A DNA stretch of 41,906 nt from a virus, in IMG/VR virus record IMGVR_UViG_3300036851_000660, positions 1-41,906 of that record. The stretch is one strand, 5' to 3'. The notes below the pieces were generated by a model that was not told the origin of the DNA, searched no databases, and worked only from the letters and a program-made list of their open reading frames with translations. Both the position numbers and the translations under genes were made by a program. Positions 1-7,626 of the stretch are shown piece after piece. Numbering within the stretch: position 1 is the first letter of the stretch; the number at the start of each line of letters is the position of its first letter.

Positions 1-127
1 GATTCGTAATGTCCATCAACACAGAGGTATCACTGTTATATTGCGTGATGACCCCCCTGCCTTGTCCCTGGTTGGGCTCTTCGGTAATGACACGATCCAC
101 ATCGGACGGATAGAAGATGCCACCAGA
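1..127. repeat. Terminal direct repeat, left copy
   Basis: Positions 1-127 are identical to 41780-41906. The length equals a common maximum assembly k-mer, so this is most simply the overlap of a circular assembly graph rather than a biological terminal repeat. Joining the ends at this overlap keeps the tail tubular B gene in frame (679 + 2144 = 2823 nt = 941 codons), which supports a circular or circularly permuted genome of about 41,779 bp. Confidence 0.95.
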
Positions 128-679
128 TGACGTGACAGTGACACCATTACCGGTTTGCGCGCTCAACGTCAAAGTGAGATTGTAGGTAATGCCCACTTCA
201 TGGGTAGGGGGTGGGGCAAAGAGGACCGGGCGGAATATCCAACTCGTTGCGGTAATGTGAATCAGCTCTGCAACAGGATGTGATGGGTGCGTGAGTACCA
301 TCGTATGTCCACGTGTGGCCACATGGATCGCGTGCAGTTGCGAGGCGAGGTAGCTCGTTTGAATTTCATAGGCCACACCGGGCGAGGTCTCAACTCTTGC
401 ACTATTCTGGTAGAATCGGATATACCGTTCGCCAAATTCGAGTACGAAGGCCAGCGCGTTTGAGATGACGAATGGAATCACCCGTGTAGCCGTGCTGTTC
501 TTTGCCAGCTTGACAAACCGTGAACCAGGCCGACGCTGCACACCTCCCTGGGGAATGATGAGAAAGTCATCAAGCACCTTTGCACCGTGCTGATACCCTT
601 CATAGTCGTACCGCTCGTGCATAGTGGGATCGAGTTGTCCACTCGTAAAGTTGTTCTGTGCCACATGTACTTTGGTCAT
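1..679 (-). CDS. Tail tubular protein B, N-terminal part (continues across the circular junction)
   Basis: This is the first 226 codons of a 940-aa tail-tube or nozzle protein of the T7 gp12 type; the rest is at 39636-41779. The ATG at 679 overlaps the stop of the tail tubular A gene (ATGA), implying translational coupling. The N-terminus carries the family signature FTSGQLDPTMHERYDYEG followed by GGVQRRPGSRFV, which I know from podophage tail tube and stabilisation proteins. The protein would form the distal tail nozzle below the gp11-like ring. No stop interrupts the frame before position 1, and the frame continues at 41779 after removing the repeat. Confidence 0.9.
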   Translation of the reverse strand, partial: MTKVHVAQNNFTSGQLDPTMHERYDYEGYQHGAKVLDDFLIIPQGGVQRRPGSRFVKLAKNSTATRVIPFVISNALAFVLEFGERYIRFYQNSARVETSPGVAYEIQTSYLASQLHAIHVATRGHTMVLTHPSHPVAELIHITATSWIFRPVLFAPPPTHEVGITYNLTLTLSAQTGNGVTVTSSGGIFYPSDVDRVITEEPNQGQGRGVITQYNSDTSVLMDITN

Positions 680-1248
680 CCAAGTCTCACATCAACAAGG
701 AGATTGGGCTCAAACACTTCATTATTGGGGTAACTCGATGCCGATTCCCCTTCGAGCAGCAACTCACGTACCTTTTGGTGATACATGGTGGCCATGCTCA
801 TCGAACGCGTCAATGGCATAGCCAGTTTCGCAGTCAAGAGGTAGATCAATGCTTGACGAAACAACGGTGTGAACTTCGACGTATCATCCACGCGTTTGAC
901 ATAGACGAAATCGATGGTATCGAGATTGCTGTACACATAGCGTCCTTCGATCTTCCACGGCGTATCATTGGTATTCTCGGCGGCTTCTCGCACCGTGAGG
1001 AAATCGTCTGGCAATTGGAACGCGTTGTCATAGGTGAACGCCGGTGCATCCTGTGCGTGTGCTGTCAGCGTGACACGACCGGTGGCGAATCCCCACGGAT
1101 GGCGCTCCAACAGCTCCTCGACAGAATCACTATAGTGCAAGCGGCACAATTGACCAGCAATGGTGCTATCCGTATCAAAATCCTGAATCAGTTTTGAGCC
1201 AGTCAAAGAGAGTGCCGCATTGCAGATACTAATCTTTGTGGCAGTCAT
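676..1248 (-). CDS. Tail tubular protein A (gp11-like adaptor)
   Basis: 190 aa, mainly helical, beginning MTATKISICNAALSLTG, the typical start of podophage tail tubular A proteins, with HPWGFATGRV further on. It should form the ring between portal and nozzle. An upstream in-frame ATG exists at 1332, but 1248 is preceded by an AGGAG site about 5 bases upstream and matches the family N-terminus. Its stop overlaps the start of tail tubular B. The family is clear from sequence pattern and gene order; function is inferred from T7. Confidence 0.85.
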   Translation of the reverse strand: MTATKISICNAALSLTGSKLIQDFDTDSTIAGQLCRLHYSDSVEELLERHPWGFATGRVTLTAHAQDAPAFTYDNAFQLPDDFLTVREAAENTNDTPWKIEGRYVYSNLDTIDFVYVKRVDDTSKFTPLFRQALIYLLTAKLAMPLTRSMSMATMYHQKVRELLLEGESASSYPNNEVFEPNLLVDVRLG

Positions 1249-1255
1249 AGTACTC

Positions 1256-3091
1256 CTAGAAATGCAGCACGTAGGCGCGAATGGTCCCACTCCCGAGGTC
1301 GATTGCACCGCCTGTCCCGTTGAAGAGCACAAACGTGACGGTATTAGCTACAGAGACATAGCAGGAAAGCGTGATACCTTGCAAATCAAGATTGAAACTT
1401 GCTAGACAGATATCCCCCGGCGCAGCACCAGTCATATCCCCACCACTCAGAACCGTCGTGACTTGCGTGCCGGTTGGAATATTGGCGGGGTCATACGCTC
1501 CACCAACAATCTGATAGGATTTCTTCGGTGTGCCTGTCCCACCCCCAATCGTGAACCCATTCCCGTTTGGTGCAATCTTGAGTGCCGCACCAGCTGTTGC
1601 ACTGTCGATGCCCACCACACGGTCTATCGAAGTAAACGCACCGGTTACTCCATGATAGAGAGTATTTGTGCCATTATCAACGAGACTGCCTGCCACGTTG
1701 ATCCCGTCGAGGTGCGTGACGTTGGCCCCAGCAATAATCGAGAAGTCCTGGCTGTATGTCCCGCCACGAAACAAATTACTATATGATGCGCCTTCGACAA
1801 TCACCTGACCGCTGGAGGGCGCCCCACTTGACGTGATATCGCGAAAGGTATTTGAAAAGCCAAACACGTCAATATTGCTGACCGTGTTCAGCTCAAAGAA
1901 CATCCCATCGAAAATGTTGCTGCTGGAGTTGGTACTGATGTAGAGACCATGGTGATTCCCCTCGGATGCACCCCCCTCAAACATATTCGAGGTCGCTTCA
2001 TTCAAGTAAAATCCATAGGCTCCGACCGCATCCAGCCCTTCGACCATCACATTCTTGAACACATTGCCGGTGGTCGTTTCCCCCGCACCACGCTTATCGA
2101 GGAAGACTCCATACAACATTTCGTTGTAGAAAGGCTTATAGTTCGTACTGATATAGATATTCTCAAACGTATTCAACACTGCATACGCGGTGACGAGGGC
2201 ACCTTTGATAGTGCCTGCACCGGTGATGGCGATATTGGCAAACCGCGACCGTGTGATCCCAGAGACATAGACGCCATGGCGGTCATTGCCGCTCCCCTGT
2301 ACGGTAAAATTCTCAAAGACAATCCCTTGATTGGTTGTTGTCGCAACAAACTTCACAGCGTCTTCGGTTGGATCGACACCCGTATGCACAAGCGTGACTT
2401 CACCAATACCCAACAGTTGGATATAGTCGAGTGCCCAATTGGGCGTGGTAGCATAGGCATAATAGCCACGTTCATTCGTTCCCTTGAAGATATAGCGCCA
2501 CCCTGATACCCAGGGCACTTTGGTATCCCATCCGGTATAAGGCCGGGCAATACTTCCATCACCCGCCGTCGCGTGCTTATGGACAAACACAACACCGTTC
2601 AACGTTCCAAGGGGTGAATCACCGGCATAGAGCGGAACGACGGCACTAATAGCACCTGCGGCAACCGTCACTCTGGCAAATATGCGCCCTTCGCTTGGCT
2701 CAGCAGGAATAGCCGTCACGAACTTCCAGAGGTAATGGGTGTTGTTCTGTCGAGTCCAGCCTGTCACACTCGCGGTCTTGCTGCGGTGGATAGCGAGCCA
2801 ATAGGTGCCATTGCCACTACTGAGTGGGCCAACCGTTGCGGCTGCCTGGTCAATATAGACGAGATCAGCCGTTGTCCCACGGACATACCCCTTGCAGGTA
2901 AAGCTGGCAAAGGTGAGTGATGCTGCTGGAACAAGTGGTTCGCATGTTCCAGGCAACACCGACGTTTCATTCATGTCACCGAACCATGCCTGTTGTTCAA
3001 GCATCACGTCGGGCTTGCCGTGTGTATTGGCAGCAAACACCGAACTCGCCAGGGACAGAATACACAGGAGAACGAGATACAGACTGCGCAT
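1256..3091 (-). CDS. Tail-spike-like beta-helix protein with N-terminal signal peptide
   Basis: 611 aa. Residues 1-20 form a clear Sec-type signal (basic start, long hydrophobic core, VFAA cleavage-like end). Residues about 180-450 carry repeated short rungs rich in N, G, V, I and F (for example GIVFENFTVQGSGNDRHGVY), as in right-handed parallel beta-helix spikes. The C-terminus (PGDICLASFNLDLQG, then VANTVTFVLFNGTGG) resembles a beta-sandwich domain common at the ends of podophage tail proteins. Start: GAGGTAAT directly upstream, 1 bp after the previous stop. A spike or surface adhesin is likely; a signal peptide on a virion protein is unusual. Last gene of the signal-peptide cassette. Confidence 0.75.
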   Translation of the reverse strand: MRSLYLVLLCILSLASSVFAANTHGKPDVMLEQQAWFGDMNETSVLPGTCEPLVPAASLTFASFTCKGYVRGTTADLVYIDQAAATVGPLSSGNGTYWLAIHRSKTASVTGWTRQNNTHYLWKFVTAIPAEPSEGRIFARVTVAAGAISAVVPLYAGDSPLGTLNGVVFVHKHATAGDGSIARPYTGWDTKVPWVSGWRYIFKGTNERGYYAYATTPNWALDYIQLLGIGEVTLVHTGVDPTEDAVKFVATTTNQGIVFENFTVQGSGNDRHGVYVSGITRSRFANIAITGAGTIKGALVTAYAVLNTFENIYISTNYKPFYNEMLYGVFLDKRGAGETTTGNVFKNVMVEGLDAVGAYGFYLNEATSNMFEGGASEGNHHGLYISTNSSSNIFDGMFFELNTVSNIDVFGFSNTFRDITSSGAPSSGQVIVEGASYSNLFRGGTYSQDFSIIAGANVTHLDGINVAGSLVDNGTNTLYHGVTGAFTSIDRVVGIDSATAGAALKIAPNGNGFTIGGGTGTPKKSYQIVGGAYDPANIPTGTQVTTVLSGGDMTGAAPGDICLASFNLDLQGITLSCYVSVANTVTFVLFNGTGGAIDLGSGTIRAYVLHF

Positions 3092-3092
3092 A

Positions 3093-3539
3093 TTACCTCA
3101 CATATCCTACGACAACCACATCAAAGGTATAGGTTGTGGTTGCTACGGCACCTGTTGCAACACGCACAACCAGACTCTCACCTGAGGCAATACGGCTTCC
3201 ACCAGCAACCAGTGTTGGAGCAATCATAGTATTTGCTGCCGTCAGAGCAGTCAGTGCGAATCCATTGACGACATCGGCATACGTTGCCGCTGTTTTTCCC
3301 ACATTCACGACAGGTGGCGTTCCAAGACCAGATACGGTTGTCAGGACAATGTGCACCGCAATTGGATAGAACGCCGATGGATGGTCGTTGGTGAAGAGTG
3401 TGGTATTGCCAACCGTCTTTCCATCAATCCCTGTAACGGCCATCACCGTGAGTGTCTGCGAGTTCAGGGCATCTATGGACGTCCAGGACGCACACAATAA
3501 GCTCCCGATGAGTACGAGGACTACCAACCAGCGTGTCAT
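3093..3539 (-). CDS. Exported beta-rich protein of unknown function
   Basis: 148 aa from the ATG at 3539, coupled as TAATG to the preceding gene; an in-frame ATG at 3548 is the alternative. The N-terminus (MTRWLVVLVLIGSLLCAS) is a signal peptide or possibly a lipoprotein-like signal, since a Cys ends the hydrophobic run. The remainder is Thr/Val/Ala-rich and predicted beta, with no family I recognise. It lies between the beta-helix protein and the GIGT-motif protein. Secreted or virion-surface beta protein is the best description. Confidence 0.7.
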   Translation of the reverse strand: MTRWLVVLVLIGSLLCASWTSIDALNSQTLTVMAVTGIDGKTVGNTTLFTNDHPSAFYPIAVHIVLTTVSGLGTPPVVNVGKTAATYADVVNGFALTALTAANTMIAPTLVAGGSRIASGESLVVRVATGAVATTTYTFDVVVVGYVR

Positions 3540-4216
3540 TAGTTGCATACTCCATCTGCATCAGTGGTGACGGTGAGTACGCCACCGGACCATTTGCCCT
3601 TGCTCCAGTTTGCTCCACCCGTATCTCTCGCAATGTCACACCGACCAGTGGTTCCGTCGCCCTTAAACGTTGCGAATCCTGTACGGATAAGCGTCAGTTG
3701 CTCCGTGGGATTGTTGGTCCCGATGCCCACATTGCCCGTTGTCGCTTGAATACAGAGGCGATAGTCGAGCACGGCGGTTTCATACGCCAGGAAATTGCAG
3801 CTTGTATCACTTCCAATTACCATCGTTTCGGTATCATCACGACGGAAGCCAACATACAATGCACTGGCATTGTTGAAGTTGTAACGACGGCCCATGGTTG
3901 TGGTGCCAAATCCAATATTTCCGGCGTTCAAATAGACCGTGTTTGCCACCGCTCCGGCGTTGACCGACGTAAACGGGACGACGCTGTTTTGTGTGAGGGT
4001 GAAGTTGGCGGCGGGGGTGATATTGGCAATGGCAGGAGAGGTGTTGAAGACGAGGAGCCCGCTGCCGGTTTCATCCGTGATGCCCGTTGCAAGCTCCGCA
4101 GAGGTCAATGGAACAGTCGTCAGCCAGCCAGTAATACTTCGCTTGATATCCTGCGCGTGCACGACCGTAATGGCCACGAGCACACTGAGGAGTACATTCG
4201 CAAGGAGTCGTTTCAT
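3539..4216 (-). CDS. Exported fibre-like protein with GNVGIGT motif
   Basis: 225 aa. Signal peptide at residues 1-21 (MKRLLANVLLSVLVAITVVHA). The body is Thr/Asn/Gly-rich; around residues 165-180 it has GNVGIGTNNPTEQLTL, the GxxGIGTxxPxxxL pattern seen in tail fibres just before C-terminal chaperone or receptor domains. Here no S74-type chaperone follows and the protein ends 45 residues later with two Cys. A GAGGG site precedes the start, 8 bp after the upstream stop. Probably a fibre-like adhesin; why it carries an export signal is unexplained. Confidence 0.7.
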   Translation of the reverse strand: MKRLLANVLLSVLVAITVVHAQDIKRSITGWLTTVPLTSAELATGITDETGSGLLVFNTSPAIANITPAANFTLTQNSVVPFTSVNAGAVANTVYLNAGNIGFGTTTMGRRYNFNNASALYVGFRRDDTETMVIGSDTSCNFLAYETAVLDYRLCIQATTGNVGIGTNNPTEQLTLIRTGFATFKGDGTTGRCDIARDTGGANWSKGKWSGGVLTVTTDADGVCN

Positions 4217-4224
4217 AGGAGCCC

Positions 4225-4587
4225 TCAGCGTGTGGGAAAGCCAAACACACGAACGGTTGATGTGTCACCAGCACCACAGATAATACCAAGAACGGTGATA
4301 TTTTGGCCAGCAGCCGTATGAAGTGTATGGATTTCCCCAGGCAACATCTTCATATTGGCCGTTGTAGCGGTTGCTCCATTGGCATTCACATAGACCGCTT
4401 TTGTGCCATCATTGGCCAGGACGACACTGAACGCCTGGTTGCTGGTGTCGGCAAGTGTAATGGTAACGGTGCTGCTGACATCACTCGCGGAGACCTGGGT
4501 ATAGTAAATAGGGAGACCACTCAATGCCTGCAAGGGAACGAGAAGAAGCAGCACGAGTGGGAGAATAGTGCGTAGGTATTTCTTCAC
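4225..4587 (-). CDS. Small exported beta-domain protein
   Basis: 120 aa from a GTG start at 4587 with GGAAGAGGC just upstream. Signal peptide residues 1-23 (KKYLRTILPLVLLLLVPLQ core). The mature part is a single Thr/Ala/Val-rich domain of about 95 aa with two Cys-Gly-containing turns (IICGAGDTS), compatible with a small beta-sandwich like decoration or fibre-tip domains. No family recognised. It is separated from the next gene upstream by a 66-bp gap holding a 9-bp hairpin. Confidence 0.65.
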   Translation of the reverse strand: MKKYLRTILPLVLLLLVPLQALSGLPIYYTQVSASDVSSTVTITLADTSNQAFSVVLANDGTKAVYVNANGATATTANMKMLPGEIHTLHTAAGQNITVLGIICGAGDTSTVRVFGFPTR

Positions 4588-4602
4588 GCCTCTTCCTTCA
4601 AT

Positions 4603-4640
4603 AGTCTATTGATAGCAAGGAGAGTTGATACCAATAGACT
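4603..4640 (-). other. 9-bp perfect hairpin in the signal-peptide cassette
   Basis: AGTCTATTG (4603-4611) and CAATAGACT (4632-4640) are perfect inverted repeats around a 20-nt loop. They lie in the gap between the 339-aa and 120-aa exported-protein genes, just upstream (minus strand) of the 120-aa gene's ribosome-binding site. No U-tract follows, so mRNA processing or stabilisation is more likely than termination. Confidence 0.6.
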
Positions 4641-4653
4641 CTGTTGTGGGTGG

Positions 4654-5673
4654 TTACTGAAGCATAATGGAGACAGAGCACCAGGCGTCTTGGTCGGTAT
4701 TGTTCGACGACATAACCAGTTTCATCGCTACAGTTGCCCCAGCGGCCACATTGGTCGTACTGCCAACAAGGGACGCACAGCCGGTCTCTCCTGCTGAAAT
4801 GGTACAGGTGACTGTTGGGGTCAGGTCTGCCGCAGCGGAACGCATCGTGAAGATCATGGTCTCCGCAGCTCCGAGCACTTCCGCGCCATTCTGCATGCAG
4901 TACATCCCCATCACCTTGAATGCATTGTTGGGGAAGATCACGATATCCTGGGTGGCTTCGACCGCGCCATCGAGACCATCGCATGTGGCACCAGCGAGTT
5001 CAGGACGTGCACCAATCGTTGCACCGTTGATTCCCGCCGCAGGACTCAAATAAATCGTGCCATTCTCATCGGCCTGACCACAGAAGATCAGATCAAACCG
5101 AACACCAGATACCTCTCCACCACCGATGGAGTTTGCTGGAACAACGAGATCGGCATTCTGTGCACCATCCGCTGTAATAGTGACAGAAGTGGTTGATGCC
5201 CCGCCGAGAACAAGTGCCGCTGCTCCCCCTGGAAGCACCGTCAATGCCGCCGTTGCATCATCATCCGCAGCCGTCACGGTCACGGTGCCTGCATCCGAAC
5301 GGCCAAGCAGCACGGTTCCGTTTGTGCCACTGTTGACCCGCAAGGTACCAGAACTGGTGCCACCCACCACAAGGTTGCCGGTTCCACCCGCCTTCACCGT
5401 CAGCGCAGCATTGGCGTTGTCATCCTTTGCGGTCACCGTGACCGTGCCAGACGTGGTTCGCCCAAGTGTGAAGATACCTTCGCCGTCTGCATCATCAATG
5501 GAGCTGTTATTGGCCAGAGTTGTCAAGCCATCCTGCGAGAGTGACACCCCAGCAATCTTGATACCATTCACGAAATTCCAAATGACCGTCTCGTTGCGGG
5601 TGGTGGCTGCACTCCACAAGAGACCCGCAGTGACCAACACCACGCATACCGTTCCCAGGACAATTTTCTTCAT
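4654..5673 (-). CDS. Exported repeat protein, Cys-rich C-terminus
   Basis: 339 aa. Signal peptide residues 1-22 (MKKIVLGTVCVVLVTAGLLW). Two tandem copies of a Gly/Thr/Val repeat (SGTVTVTAKDDNANAALTV and AGTVTVTAADDDATAALTV) are followed by a C-terminal region of about 150 aa with several cysteines, which could form disulfides if exported. The repeats suggest a beta-solenoid or fibrous fold. Start: GAGAGGGAACC upstream of ATG. First gene of the five-gene signal-peptide cassette, immediately downstream of the compound hairpin at 5699-5739. No family recognised. Confidence 0.7.
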   Translation of the reverse strand: MKKIVLGTVCVVLVTAGLLWSAATTRNETVIWNFVNGIKIAGVSLSQDGLTTLANNSSIDDADGEGIFTLGRTTSGTVTVTAKDDNANAALTVKAGGTGNLVVGGTSSGTLRVNSGTNGTVLLGRSDAGTVTVTAADDDATAALTVLPGGAAALVLGGASTTSVTITADGAQNADLVVPANSIGGGEVSGVRFDLIFCGQADENGTIYLSPAAGINGATIGARPELAGATCDGLDGAVEATQDIVIFPNNAFKVMGMYCMQNGAEVLGAAETMIFTMRSAAADLTPTVTCTISAGETGCASLVGSTTNVAAGATVAMKLVMSSNNTDQDAWCSVSIMLQ

Positions 5674-5698
5674 TGGTTCCCTCTCTGGTCCCGAGCCC

Positions 5699-5739
5699 GT
5701 TCCTGGTCCCCCATATTATATATGGGGGAACCTGGGAAC
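5699..5739 (-). repeat. Compound hairpin element, copy 1
   Basis: Nested inverted repeats: outer GTTCC (5699-5703) with GGAAC (5735-5739), GGT with ACC, and an 8-bp inner stem CCCCCATA (5708-5715) with TATGGGGG (5721-5728) around a 5-nt AT loop. On the minus (coding) strand the loop region contains TATAAT. It lies between the capsid-adjacent gene and the exported-protein cassette. Two related elements occur at 18631-18692 and 36782-36816, with different but still complementary inner stems. No U-tract follows on either strand. Confidence 0.75.
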
Positions 5740-5757
5740 GCGGCTCTCGGTGACGGG

Positions 5758-6255
5758 TTAGTCAAGGTGGGCGTAGACCACCACGACATCAATGATATCT
5801 GTGGCATTGGGCATCGCGGTGTCGATCATCACCACGATACGCAGGCCATCCTGCGCATCAAAGACTGCTGGACGCGCACCGGCAGTCGTCACGCCGGTCA
5901 CGGCAGGCCACAATCCTTGCAAGGCACCACCGCCGACATCCGCGTTGTCCATCCAGAAATTGTCATCCGCAGCCTGGGTATCGCCTGCACTATCGACATA
6001 GGCGCGGTAGCCCAGGTGCAAATCGGCATTCGCATCGGCATCATCCGCTCGGAGCCAGGAGAGCATGGGGTAGACAATGACCTTGCCCGGCAGTAAGGGA
6101 GGCAGCTCACATTCGAGGACGGCCTGCGCGACGGTGGTTGCGTCCTGGGTGAATCGCCCCCAGGTGGCATGCAACCGGCCACCTACCATGAGTCCAGTGG
6201 GGTACTCATCGAGAATCTCCAGGCTTTCATCAGCATATTGCAGGTAGGTCGCCAT
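5758..6255 (-). CDS. Capsid-adjacent protein, possible decoration protein
   Basis: 165 aa, acidic and beta-rich, with no signal peptide or membrane segment. It follows the major capsid gene by 1 bp with a GAGGTGTAAT site, so it is probably produced at high level with capsid. Such a position is typical of head decoration or auxiliary capsid proteins, but I do not recognise the family, so the role is inferred from context only. The compound hairpin at 5699-5739 follows it. Confidence 0.75.
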   Translation of the reverse strand: MATYLQYADESLEILDEYPTGLMVGGRLHATWGRFTQDATTVAQAVLECELPPLLPGKVIVYPMLSWLRADDADANADLHLGYRAYVDSAGDTQAADDNFWMDNADVGGGALQGLWPAVTGVTTAGARPAVFDAQDGLRIVVMIDTAMPNATDIIDVVVVYAHLD

Positions 6256-6256
6256 A

Positions 6257-7132
6257 TTACACCTCCCTCACAAGCACTTCGAGTACGGTATCTTCGTCGA
6301 TCCGGACCGCGTTAAAACTGGCGGTCGTCATGACCTGTAAGCTGTTCATTTTGTCAGCACGGCGGTCCATCTCGGTACGTAAGTCCTGCCCAATAGCGAA
6401 CGCCATCCCATCACGTTGATAAGCAAAGCACGAGCGGTCAAGTGAGCCATCGATGGGGAGAATGTCATCGCTGACACGCACCCATTTGAAGCCCATCCAC
6501 ATATCCCCTTCAATCGTCCCCTGTACCAGTGCCTTCACCGTATTGAAGTCCGAGCTGGTGACCTCGGTGTTCTCCAGCAGGTCTTCCATGGCCTGCGCCG
6601 AGACAACGAAGACGCGGCCCTCATCCATCACATCCTTGCTGTCGAAGATACGCTTGATCTGACGGACACGGCTGATGGTGAGACCGAGGCCACCCGAAGC
6701 GATGGTATTGCCTGCGGGGAGGGCGACAGGCGTTCCACCAAACTGCCCGCTATCGGAATCAGCGGTGAGCGCATTGATAATAGCATAGTCGAACTCGCGT
6801 CCAAAGGTCCGTGCAAAGTTGGACGCATAGAGCGAATCCGGGTTGATAAGCATACGAATCTGGTCTTCACGGTCTACCAGGTCGGCCAGCACATAGTCGA
6901 TCAGATCAACACTCCGCCTGGAGTGGACCTGTTCGGTGAGCGGGGTATCCTGGTGACGGCTGATTTTCACCTGCGGACGTTGCGCAGGGGCCAGCCGATC
7001 AAAGAAGGCTTTCTTGGCGTGGACAGTTTCCTCGCGGATGGTCCCACGAAGTTTGCTGCCCATCTGCTGCGACAGGATATACACATTCCTGTTGAACTGC
7101 TGGATAAAGGCGTTGGTAATTGTTTGAGACAT
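6257..7132 (-). CDS. Major capsid protein
   Basis: 291 aa. The N-terminus MSQTITNAFIQQFNRNVY followed by LSQQMGSKLRGTIR matches a family of HK97-fold podophage capsid proteins that I know only as generic phage capsid proteins. Later segments (DYVLADLVDREDQIRMLI; FGREFDYAIINAL) fit the same family. A scaffold gene lies upstream, consistent with T7-like head assembly. The ribosome-binding site is weak: the purine run GGGGGTG ends 13 bases before ATG, and a hairpin at 7158-7179 lies just upstream, so translation may depend on leader structure. Confidence 0.85.
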   Translation of the reverse strand: MSQTITNAFIQQFNRNVYILSQQMGSKLRGTIREETVHAKKAFFDRLAPAQRPQVKISRHQDTPLTEQVHSRRSVDLIDYVLADLVDREDQIRMLINPDSLYASNFARTFGREFDYAIINALTADSDSGQFGGTPVALPAGNTIASGGLGLTISRVRQIKRIFDSKDVMDEGRVFVVSAQAMEDLLENTEVTSSDFNTVKALVQGTIEGDMWMGFKWVRVSDDILPIDGSLDRSCFAYQRDGMAFAIGQDLRTEMDRRADKMNSLQVMTTASFNAVRIDEDTVLEVLVREV

Positions 7133-7339
7133 AAGGCTTTATGAGCACCCCCTACGTAGTTGCTAGCTCGAATGCAACTGCAAATACGCAAGCATATTCA
7201 TGAGAATTTCCGGGCTATCCTTTATAGACCCGAACATGGTCTTCCCACACTTCTCCTCATAAGGCTGCCCATCTCTGGACCCATGACTCAAAGGTACGAC
7301 AGTGCGGACATTACAGCTACCCGCATATCAACTCGGCTA
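7133..7339 (-). other. Leader between tRNA-Met and capsid gene, with hairpin
   Basis: About 207 bp with no confident gene. It contains AGTTGC/GCAACT (7158-7163 and 7174-7179), a 6-bp hairpin 26 bp upstream of the capsid start, and a shorter AGACC/GGTCT hairpin near 7228-7244. A 24-codon ORF starting at 7237 is annotated separately with low confidence. The segment is probably the 5' untranslated region of the abundant capsid mRNA, possibly left after tRNA processing. Confidence 0.5.
7163..7237 (-). CDS. Possible 24-aa leader peptide before capsid gene
   Basis: ORF of 24 codons (MFGSIKDSPEILMNMLAYLQ, then LHSS) between tRNA-Met and the capsid gene. Composition is protein-like with an amphipathic helix. 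GGGAAG precedes the ATG closely and GAGGAG lies 15 bases upstream. Its stop codon falls inside the 7158-7179 hairpin. It may be a translated leader, a mini-protein or chance. Confidence 0.3.
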   Translation of the reverse strand: MFGSIKDSPEILMNMLAYLQLHSS

Positions 7340-7409
7340 TTGCGGGAGTGAGAGTCGAACTCACAACGTTCTGGTTATGAGCCAGAGAGCCAACCATTGG
7401 CTTCCCGCA
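7340..7409 (-). tRNA. tRNA-Met (anticodon CAT)
   Basis: Cloverleaf on the minus strand: acceptor TGCGGGA (7409-7403) pairs with TCCCGCA (7347-7341), discriminator A at 7340, no encoded CCA. The anticodon arm is TCTGG-CTCATAA-CCAGA, the variable loop ACGTT, and the T arm GTGAG-TTCGACT-CTCAC. The D arm is short (CCA(A)/TTGG around ATGG). Anticodon CAT could also be read as isoleucine tRNA requiring lysidine, but the sequence looks like phage elongator Met tRNAs. It lies inside the late transcript, 7 bp after a Cys-rich mini-gene, so it must be processed from mRNA. Confidence 0.85.
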
Positions 7410-7415
7410 GCACTA

Positions 7416-7523
7416 TCATCCACACGCTCCATCACTACATGATGGGATATATCCACACACCTGACATCGAAACTTGCACGATGCACACAGAACCATCTCA
7501 TTCTGGCAAATTGGACAGCACAT
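7416..7523 (-). CDS. 35-aa Cys-rich zinc-ribbon-like protein
   Basis: Very short ORF, MCCPICQNEMVLCASCKFRC then QVCGYIPSCSDGACG: ten cysteines in 35 residues, including CPIC, CASC and CQVCG knuckles, as in zinc ribbons. AAGGAAACGTGAT gives a good ribosome-binding site before the ATG at 7523. Cys spacing of this kind is unlikely in random sequence, so I consider it real although the ORF is tiny. It is placed between the 7541-7616 repeat structure and tRNA-Met. Function unknown; metal-binding nucleic-acid or protein contact is plausible. Confidence 0.65.
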   Translation of the reverse strand: MCCPICQNEMVLCASCKFRCQVCGYIPSCSDGACG

Positions 7524-7540
7524 ATCACGTTTCCTTCGAG

Positions 7541-7616
7541 GATCGTCCAGGTTCAACGATCATACCCAACCGCTTGTCTTCGTACTCCCCAGGAAAAATA
7601 ATGGAACCTGGACGAT
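7541..7616 (-). promoter_or_regulatory. Mutually exclusive inverted repeats in leader
   Basis: ATCGTCCAGGTTC (7542-7554) and GAACCTGGACGAT (7604-7616) form a perfect 13-bp inverted repeat with a 49-bp spacer. The 7541-7561 arm can instead fold locally: GATCGT (7541-7546) with ACGATC (7556-7561). The two structures share bases and cannot coexist. This is an attenuator-like arrangement in the leader of the Cys-rich gene, tRNA and capsid genes. Confidence 0.6.
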
Positions 7617-7626
7617 TGTGGACGGT

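Noticed and set aside
5699-5739. Compound hairpins as intrinsic terminators
   Set aside because: No U-tract follows on the transcribed strand in any of the three copies; structures lie close before gene starts.
7158-7244. Possible second tRNA upstream of the capsid gene
   Set aside because: A TTCGAG loop and two short stems look tRNA-like, but the loop is 10 nt, and no acceptor or anticodon arm can be built.
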